Shown in pieces: positions 20,201 to 28,366 of a stretch of 64,000 nucleotides of DNA. The notes under the pieces were generated by a model. It made no database searches. It was given only the letters and a program-made list of their open reading frames with translations, and had not been told where the DNA came from. This DNA comes from Nostoc sp. 106C (GTDB lineage Bacteria > Cyanobacteriota > Cyanobacteriia > Cyanobacteriales > Nostocaceae): the NCBI RefSeq assembly GCF_002154725.1, contig NZ_MTAW01000099.1, forward strand, positions 1 through 64,000, read 5' to 3'. A program made the position numbers and the translations under genes. Numbering within the stretch: the stretch's first letter is position 1; each line of letters opens with the position of its first letter.

Positions 20201-21219
20201 AATGGCACTATCGCAGTAAACACGAGAGTTTAATTGCTTTCTCAAACCAAAACTTTTATGATTCAGAGCTTTTGACTTTCCCGAATCCAGCAAAAAATCC
20301 TAATCTAGGCGTTCATTTTGAGTACGTTCCAGATGGAATCTATACCCCTGGTGATAGTGCAAAGTATAATATCCGCGAAGCACAAAAAGTAGCAGAACTG
20401 ACAATAAAGCATTGTTTAGAACATTGTCGAGAACATCAGGATCTTTCTGAACTTTCTTTGGGAATTATTACGTTAAATGAATCTCAAGCAGAAATGATTC
20501 GAGACAAACTACAGCAACTCAGTTCAAACTATCCAGACATTCAAGAATTATGCCAAGAAGACTCGCGTAATTTCTTTATTAAACCAATAGAGAGAGTTCA
20601 AGGAGACCAGCAAGAAGTAATTATTTTTAGCTTTGGATTTGGGTTTTATGAAAACAGCCAAAACCTAGTTCATAAATTTGGGCCTCTTACTAACCCAGGA
20701 GGAAGGCGACGCTTAAACGTAGCAGTTACTCGTGCAAAAAGCAAGTTTGTCTTAGTAGCTTCTATTAAAGCAGCAGATTTTGATTCGGATAATGAGGAAG
20801 TGAAATTGATACAAAAATATTTTGAGTTTGCTGAAAAGGGTGGTGAGAAATTAGATATACAGTTTGATAATAATTTTGCCGAATCTGATTTTCTTTTTGA
20901 AGAGGATGTATATCAAGCTCTAACGCAGCAAGGATACAGGATAAAAAAACGGGTAGGTCGTTCAGCCTATCCTATAGACTTAGCAGTAATAGATGAGCGA
21001 CAACAAGAAACAGAAGAGTTCTTGTTGGGTATTGTTTGTGATGGAACTATTTATCATAAATATCCTACAGCACGGGAGCGCGATCGCCTTCGCCACAAAA
21101 TTTTGAAAGACTTGGGTTGGAACATTTACAGAATTTGGTCTCGTGAGTGGTATGAAAATAGAAACGGTCAGATAGAACTGTTAGTAGAACATATAAAAGA
21201 TTTGCTGAATCAGAAATAG
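17203..21219 (+). CDS. DUF4011-type superfamily 1 helicase with C-terminal Vsr/MTES_1575-type nuclease domain (Hhe-like)
   Basis: A 1338-residue protein. An N-terminal DUF4011-like region (1-230) is followed by a superfamily 1 helicase split by a long coiled-coil insert. Walker A is GPPGTGKS (291-298); the DEAS box is at 933-936; GDNKQLPPT follows near 953; the late motifs RVQGDQQEVI (near 1130) and RLNVAVTRAKS (near 1170) are intact. The last 110 residues (PIDLAVID, GIVCDGTIYH, RDRLRHKILKDLGWNIYRIWS split) match the Vsr-like REase_MTES_1575 nuclease domain. This is the architecture reported as the single-gene anti-phage system Hhe. Two unrelated genes follow closely. It acts on nucleic acid in the cytoplasm; the target is unknown. 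Confidence 0.88.
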   Translation: MTNSINPAIQQKIKDWRHKLAGSSNSNPLVDFRKSNKPKIEVYTPPLSLFQKLVRDESGSIPFNDLKTKQIEDDLIKLLDKLCSDSKKTLEGKGFISLYLVLGTLTWFDTANLQEKKEKDKLISPLLLIPVELQKKGKKKPEYTICSTDEDISINFLLLNKLRDDFNITLPETETLQKLGYEGFINAVRNAIAEKQDWQLEETAYITLFESVKTAIIKDLEQNQGLIANHPILQGLALPEAPENLSHIKTITAKELDTINAELIYQICDADSSQQLVIEAAKAGLSFVVQGPPGTGKSQTIANIIAELIGQNKTVLLVAEKQTALDAVYKTLRDSQPSLEDLCLDLHHKGTTNTKKLVKELNQTKIRLSQRNETESQQGNRDIFFQQLCECRQSLNSYTASLHNKYQPINKSAFELYGKLLKLERELVPTLEFNTYNLEEWSEQRLLLQAKNLLNDLGQFEPFFRLMQKTIWSSSPIKRWNSDVSRNLRQNIDNLRKGIQLATRTSASLQELLNIEAANTLIALDKLQPAINHLIEVPPRFPKNWLQETILHTLQQNFEELKEDIDQVQRIGSDLSNKYINEFLSWNLPELRKFKQRFQSYKGIFSWLRCGYWRTRKSLVCLQKVKNRVRDTELIKDIDNAIKHNEILNKLKDTTHQYHRAFSSFFEEGMPDLDAIEQALNWLKVIQNYSLPSKQVTVVISSSENLREVRTLLTNLENSRNSITEGFKFLRQHFQQEEMTKPGELERTSLSEVEHFLNQAQKELVSFQQCLDCQQLVEELEAIGAKDFLLKLRESNIQANFWFLVLQKGIYKDWLQYILDSTELRNFNQKRHEQKLEEFSQLDIEQYQVAIQCLRQLHAERWKEWSRQSEAKKQILSLEKQNTLKKGHKKIRQFIKDASKLVTTLKPFWLMSPLAVSQYIEPEAVEFDVVIFDEASQICTEDAVPSIMRAKQVIVVGDNKQLPPTYFFKSNASGDEGEEQEIYESLLDESSTFLEKFTLKWHYRSKHESLIAFSNQNFYDSELLTFPNPAKNPNLGVHFEYVPDGIYTPGDSAKYNIREAQKVAELTIKHCLEHCREHQDLSELSLGIITLNESQAEMIRDKLQQLSSNYPDIQELCQEDSRNFFIKPIERVQGDQQEVIIFSFGFGFYENSQNLVHKFGPLTNPGGRRRLNVAVTRAKSKFVLVASIKAADFDSDNEEVKLIQKYFEFAEKGGEKLDIQFDNNFAESDFLFEEDVYQALTQQGYRIKKRVGRSAYPIDLAVIDERQQETEEFLLGIVCDGTIYHKYPTARERDRLRHKILKDLGWNIYRIWSREWYENRNGQIELLVEHIKDLLNQK

Positions 21220-21277
21220 CCAAAGGTGGTAATGTAGTCTTTCAAGATGACATTTGCAGCAATCTGTAATTTTTTGT

Positions 21278-23164
21278 ATGCAATCAACTGAATTTGAAGA
21301 ATTATTAACAAATATTCAAAAGCTGCAATCGATAATGATTGGAGTTGCTACTAATTCACAAGAGTATCGAATTCAGGATAAAGAGGAAGAGTACAAAGAA
21401 CTCTATCAAGAAATAGCATCACAAATAGAAGACCTTCAATATGAAGGATTACCTATAGAAAATCCAAATAATTTTTATTCACTCTGGGACTGGTATAAGT
21501 ATTGGAAGTCTAAGTTACGTAAATCTGCTTTCCGGGGAAGTTATATTCATAATCTTTATCAAAATATTTGCACTCAAATTGACATTGCTTTATGCAAACA
21601 TTACCTCAAAGTAACCTCATCAGAAGCCTTAGACAATGAGCTAGATCTGACACAAATTGAAGAATTAAAATCACAAATACAAAAACTACAAGAAATACTG
21701 ATTGCGGTAGCTATTGAAAGTAATACTATTTCTTCAATTAAAGAAAATGAAGAACAATATATGAACCTATATTACGAAATTGGATTCAAAATAACACTTC
21801 TTGTGGACAGAGGGATATCAATTTCAAATCCTAACCAATTTCGCTCTCTTTGGCAATGGTACAGTTTCTATTCGGAGCAGTTAGAAGGTACAAAAACTGC
21901 ACGGCAAGAATATGTTAACAAGCTTTATATAAATATAATAAAACCCTTAGAAAAAACACTAAAAGAATATCAATTAAAATCAGATTATTCCATTCAAGAC
22001 TTGATCCAATATTTGATGCGTCGATTTAACCAGGTAAATTCTAGCGTACCTATTACTGTCTCAGTTACAACCACAGCTTTGAGCAATAACATACTAACAT
22101 CTACCCCAAATTTCGATGAAACTCTTCAAGACAAAACATCTGAGCAACTTTTGAATAAATTCTCTATTACAACGACTCAAGCTGTTGACGATTCTTCCTT
22201 TGCAATTATCAAACCTACTGTAACTTGGACATATGAGAGCGCCATGAATCCAGAAATATTTTTAGAGCAGCAAGATATCACACCATTAACTATGGCACTA
22301 AATCACTTTGCTCTCAAGGTTCCTTTAGCTAGCGATCGCCAAAATGTTTTAGAAAGCGCTGGTATTGATTCCGCTTTTCTAAGTAATTTGAAATGGGATA
22401 CACAATCTATTCATTTTGCTAATGAATTAGTAGCAAAATTTAAACAGTATCAAATTTCTAGTAATAGTTTGGAATCTCACCCAATGGTGAAATTGCTTAA
22501 GTACCTAAGCGATTTAGCTATAATATATAATTTTAAAGACGAAGATTCAAAATTATTTACTCGATTAGTCGAAAGAGGTCAGGAAAACTTTAAAGCATTA
22601 GCTGCTTGTAACACAGTTGGCAGAATTGAATCACCTATAGGAAACCCCATAGGTACAGGGGTGTTAATTACAAAAAACTTTTTATTAACCTGTAATCACA
22701 TTTTTACTAAGAGCCAAGTGCAAAAAGCATGGGTGCGCTTTAACTATAAGGATGGAAATTACGAATCAGAAAAAAATATTTTGCAATTAGATTTTATTAG
22801 TAATAATAGTCGCCTTGATTATGCATTATTGAAAATCAACGCTCAAACACAACAAAAAGCTATTTTTATTGATAAAACATCTATATTAGATAGCGGTCAA
22901 GATGTTTGTATTATCCATCACCCACAAGGAAAATCGGTAATCATTTCTGAATTTGGACAAATTACACAAGTAGGAGAAGATTACATTGACCATAATTTGA
23001 AAACTGATGACGGTTCTTCTGGCGCACCAATTTTTAATCGCCAATGGGAATTGATTGCAATTCATCAAGGAAATCCCGGTATAAGGCGTTCTGTGACTCC
23101 AGATTCAACAGGAGGTATTCCCATCCGTGCTTTTTGGAATCAAATTTCACAGCATTTACTTTGA
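21278..23164 (+). CDS. Trypsin-like serine protease with probable effector-associated domain and duplicated N-terminal module
   Basis: About 628 residues and no signal peptide, so it is cytoplasmic. Residues about 5-110 and 118-232 are two copies of one helical module (shared pattern: IQKLQ, then LYxEI, then NPNxFxSLWxWY, then YxxxLYxNI). A linker follows. Residues about 325-412 look like an effector-associated domain (LxxALxxFA, RQNVLESAGID, FANELVAKF, HPMVKLLKYL). The protease occupies the last 190 residues, with His474 (LTCNHIF), Asp514 (RLDYALL) and Ser581 (DDGSSGAPIF). Such domain-protease fusions are known from bacterial conflict systems. I chose ATG 21278; a TTG at 21254 is possible. 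It starts 58 bp after the helicase gene. Confidence 0.82.
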   Translation: MQSTEFEELLTNIQKLQSIMIGVATNSQEYRIQDKEEEYKELYQEIASQIEDLQYEGLPIENPNNFYSLWDWYKYWKSKLRKSAFRGSYIHNLYQNICTQIDIALCKHYLKVTSSEALDNELDLTQIEELKSQIQKLQEILIAVAIESNTISSIKENEEQYMNLYYEIGFKITLLVDRGISISNPNQFRSLWQWYSFYSEQLEGTKTARQEYVNKLYINIIKPLEKTLKEYQLKSDYSIQDLIQYLMRRFNQVNSSVPITVSVTTTALSNNILTSTPNFDETLQDKTSEQLLNKFSITTTQAVDDSSFAIIKPTVTWTYESAMNPEIFLEQQDITPLTMALNHFALKVPLASDRQNVLESAGIDSAFLSNLKWDTQSIHFANELVAKFKQYQISSNSLESHPMVKLLKYLSDLAIIYNFKDEDSKLFTRLVERGQENFKALAACNTVGRIESPIGNPIGTGVLITKNFLLTCNHIFTKSQVQKAWVRFNYKDGNYESEKNILQLDFISNNSRLDYALLKINAQTQQKAIFIDKTSILDSGQDVCIIHHPQGKSVIISEFGQITQVGEDYIDHNLKTDDGSSGAPIFNRQWELIAIHQGNPGIRRSVTPDSTGGIPIRAFWNQISQHLL

Positions 23165-23183
23165 TGTGACGAGGAATAATTTA

Positions 23184-24284
23184 ATGAGCTTTTTACAGAG
23201 TTTATCTGAAACTTTCAGCCGTGAGGCTCCAAAATATAAAACCCTTTTTCTACCTAAACATCGAGTTGATAAAGACTACGATGAAAAACCTATTGTTGCA
23301 GGTGAAGCCTATTGTCGTATCTGGCTAGTGGAGATGCGCTTGGCTAAAGATGTAGAATGGTTCAAGCAAAGATATCCGGTGGTTCATGCTGCTGTCCGCT
23401 TCAATCACGGTGGGAAATCTGTAATAATTCCCTATCTGGCTGCACCTGGACAATTAGAAAAATCAATAGCAGATAATCTGGATAAAGTAATTCAGTGTAA
23501 CTATCCACTCACATCCTTATTTCCCTTCAATGATGGATTAGTCGAGTTACAAGCAGGGTTATTTAGCATAGCTAATAATGACTCCATCGGTAAATTTATT
23601 AAGGCGATAGGCAGATTTTCTGAATTGCTACCAGTGCCGGAACTTTCAAGTGTTATAAAGCTAGCAGAACCAGTATATCGGGGTATTGAAGATTTACTCG
23701 ATATTGGTGAGCGTCGCTTAGAACTAGGCTACCAACAAACATTTTCTGAAGCTTATGGAGGTGGTAGCAATTTCCTAAAAGCGGGTTATTTTGCTGCAAT
23801 TTTGGCGCAGGATAACAAGATAAACAGCGATAATCTTTGTATTGTCAATGATAGCCTCTGTCTTGGTTCACCTGGAACAACAAAAACTTTTGAGCGTGAC
23901 GGCAAACTTCTAGAAGGCTATAGCTATATGCTCTTTCGTATAGAAAAGCGCACTGCTCAATATTGGGAGTCATTAAGCAGCATCAAAGAACTGGTTGATA
24001 AAGCCCAAGAGGCTGTCATTGATGGAAAATATGAAGTAGTTAAAACAATATTTTTGCCTGCTATTAAGGCTGCAATTTACCAAAGTCCTGATGTTACAAA
24101 AGCTGACCGCAAACAAATGGTGCTAAAAATTGAGGATTTTTTACGGGAGTTGGGATTGCAAGCTGCGAAAGTGCAAAAGCGATCGCTTTATTCAATTATG
24201 CAGCGTCCGTTACCACCATCTGATGCAGAAACAGAAGCTGAATTGGCAGCTTTAGAGCAACTTTTTCAGCAAAATAGTCAATAA
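23184..24284 (+). CDS. Unrecognised protein linked to the helicase-protease genes
   Basis: A 366-residue soluble protein starting MSFLQSLSETFSREAPKY, 19 bp after the protease stop, with GAGG before the ATG. The N-terminal half looks alpha/beta (GEAYCRIWLVEMRLAKD, HAAVRFNHGGKSVIIPYLAAPG). The middle holds LPVPELSSVIKLAEPVYRGI and a region with FLKAGYFAAILAQDN and LEGYSYMLFRIE. The C-terminus is helical and charged. I recognise no catalytic motif, membrane segment or named domain. Its spacing suggests co-translation with the protease, as a partner, substrate or immunity factor; that is inference. Confidence 0.7.
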   Translation: MSFLQSLSETFSREAPKYKTLFLPKHRVDKDYDEKPIVAGEAYCRIWLVEMRLAKDVEWFKQRYPVVHAAVRFNHGGKSVIIPYLAAPGQLEKSIADNLDKVIQCNYPLTSLFPFNDGLVELQAGLFSIANNDSIGKFIKAIGRFSELLPVPELSSVIKLAEPVYRGIEDLLDIGERRLELGYQQTFSEAYGGGSNFLKAGYFAAILAQDNKINSDNLCIVNDSLCLGSPGTTKTFERDGKLLEGYSYMLFRIEKRTAQYWESLSSIKELVDKAQEAVIDGKYEVVKTIFLPAIKAAIYQSPDVTKADRKQMVLKIEDFLRELGLQAAKVQKRSLYSIMQRPLPPSDAETEAELAALEQLFQQNSQ

Positions 24285-24426
24285 ACTAGCTTATATATTT
24301 CTTGTGTGGGAGTGAGTGTCTATCTGGATGGGTGCAGAGTCAGCACAGGATAAAAGAGAAGGAAGATAAGAGTTGGAGGAAAAGATGATTTTCCTCAAAT
24401 TCTCACTTCCTACTCTCTAATCACTA

Positions 24427-25152
24427 TTAAATATGAATTCCACATTCAGTTTTGCCAGTTCCCCGCCAGCGTCCAGCGCGTTCGTCTTCACCTGCACCGA
24501 CTTTGGTAGTGATTGGTTCATCACCTATGCTGGGATAGCCTTGGTCATGCAAGGGGTTGTAAATTACTCCATGTTCAGCCACATAAACCCAGCTTTTTTG
24601 ACGTGTCCAGTTAGCTAAGGGATTTACTTTCAAGCGCTCTTTGCCATCCAATTCAAAGATAGGCATATTAGCACGGGTAACTGCTTGGTCACGGCGACGA
24701 CCAGTAATCCAAGCGATGGTGTTGAGTTCGTCTAAACCCCGTTGCAAAGGTTCAATTTTGGTAACGTGGTGGAATTTAGTAATATCTCTATCCCAGAGCG
24801 CTTCGCCATATTTAGCGGTAAAGGCTTCGCGGCTATCTACGTCTGGAGTCTTGTAGGTTTTTAGATCCAAGTTATAGACTTCTTTACTTTTGGCAACTAG
24901 TTCTAGGGTTTGAGGGAAGTGGTAGAGAGTATCAAGAAAAATAACAGGGACGGGATGCTTCAGTTCACTATAAAGAATATGGGTAATTATCATGTCATCC
25001 ACGTTAAAGGCGCTGGTTTGTACCAGTCCCGTGGGGATATTTTCTATAGACCAGGCCAGTATCTCTTTGGGAGTAGCAGTTTCAAATTCTTGATTTAACT
25101 GCTCTAAATCAAAATCGCTTGTTTGGTTTCTAGAGACCGTGGAAACTGTCAT
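24427..25152 (-). CDS. cysH: Phosphoadenylyl-sulfate (PAPS) reductase
   Basis: A 241-residue cytoplasmic enzyme of sulfate assimilation that reduces PAPS to sulfite with thioredoxin. Family marks: the TSAFNVDDMIITHIL phosphate loop, VPVIFLDTLYHFPQT, ITGRRRDQAVTR, and the C-terminal KTECGIH. The only cysteine in the protein is that C-terminal one, so the iron-sulfur CC pairs of APS reductases are missing and PAPS is the likely substrate. The gene is monocistronic; the 358 bp upstream hold no gene. Confidence 0.93.
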   Translation of the reverse strand: MTVSTVSRNQTSDFDLEQLNQEFETATPKEILAWSIENIPTGLVQTSAFNVDDMIITHILYSELKHPVPVIFLDTLYHFPQTLELVAKSKEVYNLDLKTYKTPDVDSREAFTAKYGEALWDRDITKFHHVTKIEPLQRGLDELNTIAWITGRRRDQAVTRANMPIFELDGKERLKVNPLANWTRQKSWVYVAEHGVIYNPLHDQGYPSIGDEPITTKVGAGEDERAGRWRGTGKTECGIHI

Positions 25153-25510
25153 GATAATTTTTTAGCTAAATGGTTCTTGAACTTCAACAAAATTCATTTT
25201 ACCTCATATGTGCACATATAAAGGCACATAAATCGCTAGGGTATGAGGGATTTATAAATTTATTTATTGTAGCTATTGATACATAACTACGTGTATATAT
25301 GGTTGACGCTATTAAAGCTGCATAGCCAGAGTTAATAAATCCTGACAAGTTATAGAATTTAATTAGTTCAGCAACCTCATCTATAAGTAAATACCACAGC
25401 CTTTACTAAGAAAGATTACGGAATTTTAATTTTTACCGTATTTATATGGATATACAATACTGATATTGATATTCTTAATGAATCCTTAACTTTCGGGGAT
25501 TCTAAATAAA
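25153..25510. other. 358-bp AT-rich intergenic region
   Basis: This lies between the divergent cysH gene and the small membrane peptide gene. It is AT-rich and should hold both promoters. I see no long palindrome, tandem repeat or coding frame I can support. Confidence 0.4.
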
Positions 25511-25615
25511 ATGAACAATTCAAAAACTCCAGGTTCTTTGGGTGTATCTATATTTATGGGCGCTCTCATCATGTTGACCAGCGCTGGCATCATCACCATC
25601 ATGAGCGCGTTTTAA
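25511..25615 (+). CDS. 34-residue single-helix membrane peptide, unrecognised
   Basis: An ATG frame of 34 codons encodes MNNSKTPGSLG followed by one hydrophobic helix (VSIFMGALIMLTSAGIITIM) and a short SAF end. The size and layout resemble small thylakoid or NDH subunits, but I do not recognise it as any photosystem, cytochrome b6f or NDH peptide. A good terminator hairpin follows 35 bp after the stop, which supports a real short transcript. The Shine-Dalgarno is weak (GGGGA about 11 nt upstream). Confidence 0.55.
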   Translation: MNNSKTPGSLGVSIFMGALIMLTSAGIITIMSAF

Positions 25616-25650
25616 GAAAATAACAGCAAATTTTAGCAAATAAAGTTTAC

Positions 25651-25683
25651 AAAGCCCCGCTGCAATATATGAGAGGGGCTTTT
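25651..25683. terminator. Terminator between the small peptide gene and the phytochrome kinase
   Basis: AAAGCCCC (25651-25658) pairs with GGGGCTTT (25675-25682) across a 16-nt loop and runs into T residues. It ends the rightward peptide gene. Read on the other strand it is also T-rich, so it may serve the convergent kinase gene as well. Confidence 0.75.
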
Positions 25684-25713
25684 ACACTTTGTTATCCAGA
25701 GGATTGTTATCGG

Positions 25714-27993
25714 CTATTCTTGGCTACTGAATAGATTTCTAATTTCAGAAGTTTCATGCTGGTCAGCAAGTTTCATCGCTGCTGTATCCTGGTAAGAAAA
25801 ATTTCGTAACGATAACATCATCGAGTTGATGCGTTCAGCTTGTAGTTTCATTGATAACAGGATTTTAGGTAGCTTGTTGATCAGAAAATCCAAATTGATC
25901 GCTTCTGCGTAATAGCTAATTTCACCGTTTGGGTGAGGATAGTACAACTGATACAGGCGCAAAAGTTCCAGCAGTTGTTGGGTACTATCGCTGATGTCAG
26001 ATAAATTAGTGGAGATAAAGTTAACAGGGTTTTTAATTTCGTGTGCTACGCCCAGCGCCCATAGTCCTAAGCTGGACATTTTCTCACTTTTGATAAGTTG
26101 TGCCTGAGTATTTTTGATTTGTTCGAGAGCTTGGGCTAGCTGTTCAGCTTGCGCTGTGGCAGCAAATTCGGCAGCACGGCTGTTTTCGTATAGTTGTGCG
26201 TGCTGAATGGCAAGCACGGCCTCATCTGCTAGATGCTGCAACAAATCCATTTCCACATCCTGCCAATTTCTAGGAGCAAAACATTCATGGGCGATGATTA
26301 ATCCCCATAATTGCGTACCCATCTTGATTGGGACAATTAAATTTGCTTTGATCTGAAGACTCTGTAAAAACTCTCGATGGCAGGGAGTCAAATCTTCTGA
26401 AGCTGTATTGTTGATCGCCCGCACTCTTCCTCGCAAGTAAAGACGGGCAGATGCTTCGGGAAAGCATTCCAATGGGGTTTTCATCCCTACAATAGGACGC
26501 AAGTTGCTGTCCACATCTTCTACAACTACTTCACCTCCTAACTGACCAAGAATTTTATAAATCACTACCCGGTCTGTTTTGAGCAGTTTTCGCACTTCCT
26601 GTACGAGAGTTTGCAAGGTAAGCTTGTAGTCTAGATTGCTACGGATTTGATCGGAAACTTGCTTAACTATTCTGGTAAGCTCTAAAGCTTGCTGTAATTG
26701 GGCTGTACGCTCTTTTACTAAATGTTCAAGATTAGTATTCAGTGCTTGTACTTGTTGGTACATTTGCTGTTGCTGAATTGCCATCGCAAATTGATCTGCT
26801 AGAGCTTGCCCCATTGAGATTTCTTCAGGTTTCCATTCAGGTGCTTGTCCCTTTTTTTGTTCTAGCCAAGCTGCAAATGAAAGCTGGGGTAGCTTTTGTT
26901 GCTCATTACTATCGCGTTGTCCTGCCCACAAGATTTCGCTGTCAAATTCAGAGCGAAAAATACTTAAAACACCAATATAAGTTTGACGGTAATTGAGGGG
27001 AATTAGCAACATACCGCGAATCTGGGTTGGCTGGAAAACAGGAGCCAGTTCTTGCCAATGAGGTTCTTTGTATAGGTCGGTAATTGCCCAAAGGTTACCT
27101 GTTTGACATTCAGCCATCCAGTCTTGCCACAGGGAATGCTGTTCCATGACACTGTTTGCTTGTCCTTCTGTCAGTGTCGGTTGTTCGCCCCAAGTGAATA
27201 ATTCTGCACTCTGCTCAATGTAAAGTCTGCCACCTATGCCATCAAAGGCTCCTACAGTTGCTTCTAGTGCTGTTTGAAATTGGATTGTTGGCAGGGCATG
27301 TAACAGGGTGGTAATACGGTTGATGATCGCTTCTCGTTGTTGCTCCGCACGGGCTTGGCTGAGTAGATAACCTTGAGCGATCGCAACTGATATTTGATCT
27401 GCTACCTGCTGCACTAATTGCAGTTCTTGTTTCCCAACTGTGCGTGCTGTACTGTGGTGCGATACTAACAATCCCCACAGTCGAGGTTTTGCTGATTGCT
27501 CTTTCGGGTCGTGATGTAAAATTGGCACTACTAGCGAAGACTGCACACCCATTGCTGTTAAGTATTGAATATGGCAAGGGTCTACTGCTCGGTAATAGAG
27601 ATTTTCATTACTAAGAGATTTGCCAGTTTCGGGGCTGTCTAATGGCGATAGTCCAATCCGCCCACTAGCCACATTTACTATTGAACGTTGGCGCGCCCAC
27701 AGAAACATATCTCGCGCTTCTTGGGGAATATCAGTTGCAGGGAAGTGCAGCCCGATCAGTGATGGTAGACGCTGTTGGTGTATAGATTCAGCCACGACTT
27801 CTCCACTGCCATCGCTGTCAAATTGATACACCATTACGCGATCTGTACCCAAAAATGCACGAATTTCTGCAACACTAGTCGTTAATATCTCTTTCAGTTC
27901 GAGTGATTGCCTAATTCGGGTTGTTATTCTATGTAGCAAACTTTCTTCGGCAATTCTTGTTTCTAAATCACGTGAGTACTCAGTAAATTCCAT
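25714..27993 (-). CDS. Cph2-like phytochrome sensor protein with truncated histidine kinase
   Basis: A 759-residue protein. GAF1 (about 20-215) has the phytochrome PASDIP-type motif (FPATDIPQEAR) and a chromophore-type Cys140-His141 followed by IQYLTAMGV. The next domain (about 225-415) has a PHY tongue-like phrase (LSFAAWLEQKKGQAPEW), so no N-terminal PAS is present, as in Cph2. A third GAF (about 440-605) has Pro-Cys538-His539. Then come a coiled linker and HisKA H-box His651 (LGVAHEIKNP). The protein stops about 100 residues later with no HATPase: the kinase homology ends at ADQHE and an unrelated TSEIRNLFSSQE tail follows. It may sense light and dimerise but cannot bind ATP itself. Confidence 0.87.
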   Translation of the reverse strand: MEFTEYSRDLETRIAEESLLHRITTRIRQSLELKEILTTSVAEIRAFLGTDRVMVYQFDSDGSGEVVAESIHQQRLPSLIGLHFPATDIPQEARDMFLWARQRSIVNVASGRIGLSPLDSPETGKSLSNENLYYRAVDPCHIQYLTAMGVQSSLVVPILHHDPKEQSAKPRLWGLLVSHHSTARTVGKQELQLVQQVADQISVAIAQGYLLSQARAEQQREAIINRITTLLHALPTIQFQTALEATVGAFDGIGGRLYIEQSAELFTWGEQPTLTEGQANSVMEQHSLWQDWMAECQTGNLWAITDLYKEPHWQELAPVFQPTQIRGMLLIPLNYRQTYIGVLSIFRSEFDSEILWAGQRDSNEQQKLPQLSFAAWLEQKKGQAPEWKPEEISMGQALADQFAMAIQQQQMYQQVQALNTNLEHLVKERTAQLQQALELTRIVKQVSDQIRSNLDYKLTLQTLVQEVRKLLKTDRVVIYKILGQLGGEVVVEDVDSNLRPIVGMKTPLECFPEASARLYLRGRVRAINNTASEDLTPCHREFLQSLQIKANLIVPIKMGTQLWGLIIAHECFAPRNWQDVEMDLLQHLADEAVLAIQHAQLYENSRAAEFAATAQAEQLAQALEQIKNTQAQLIKSEKMSSLGLWALGVAHEIKNPVNFISTNLSDISDSTQQLLELLRLYQLYYPHPNGEISYYAEAINLDFLINKLPKILLSMKLQAERINSMMLSLRNFSYQDTAAMKLADQHETSEIRNLFSSQE

Positions 27994-28366
27994 CCAGTAA
28001 TAATGCCCTTCTTAAATGTATAAAAAGGTAGATGCTAATAAACGTGTGTGACTGGTAATGCCTGCTAATTATGTTACTTGAGATTAGATGCTTGGATATT
28101 TTCGCACATTATAAAAATTTATATGCAGTATGATTAAAGTTTATTAGTAAAAAATATGTCGTAATTTTGGTTGGATCTGCTAACTCTCGAAGTGTTGCAA
28201 TTTAGTCTACTGTAACTATTTATTTTGAGGCGATCGCGTAGTGATAAAGTTAACTTAGGGTACTAGAGCGTAAACTAATGTATCGCTTATGTTATCAAAA
28301 CCTAATAATTAGGCGATCGCTCGTAAGTTAGGGCAGTAAAGCCGCTGTTTCAAAATCTTTATAAAA
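27994..28366. other. Gene-free region before the first MITE
   Basis: This 373-bp stretch upstream of the phytochrome gene holds two HIP1-like GCGATCGC sites and AT-rich DNA. No coding frame or clear RNA structure is visible. With the MITE that follows, the gene-free span is 570 bp. Confidence 0.4.

Noticed and set aside
17203-24284. Whole module as a recently transferred island from a distant donor
   Set aside because: It is AT-rich, but it carries HIP1-type sites and no integrase, tRNA or attachment repeat flanks it, so recent transfer cannot be supported from the sequence alone.
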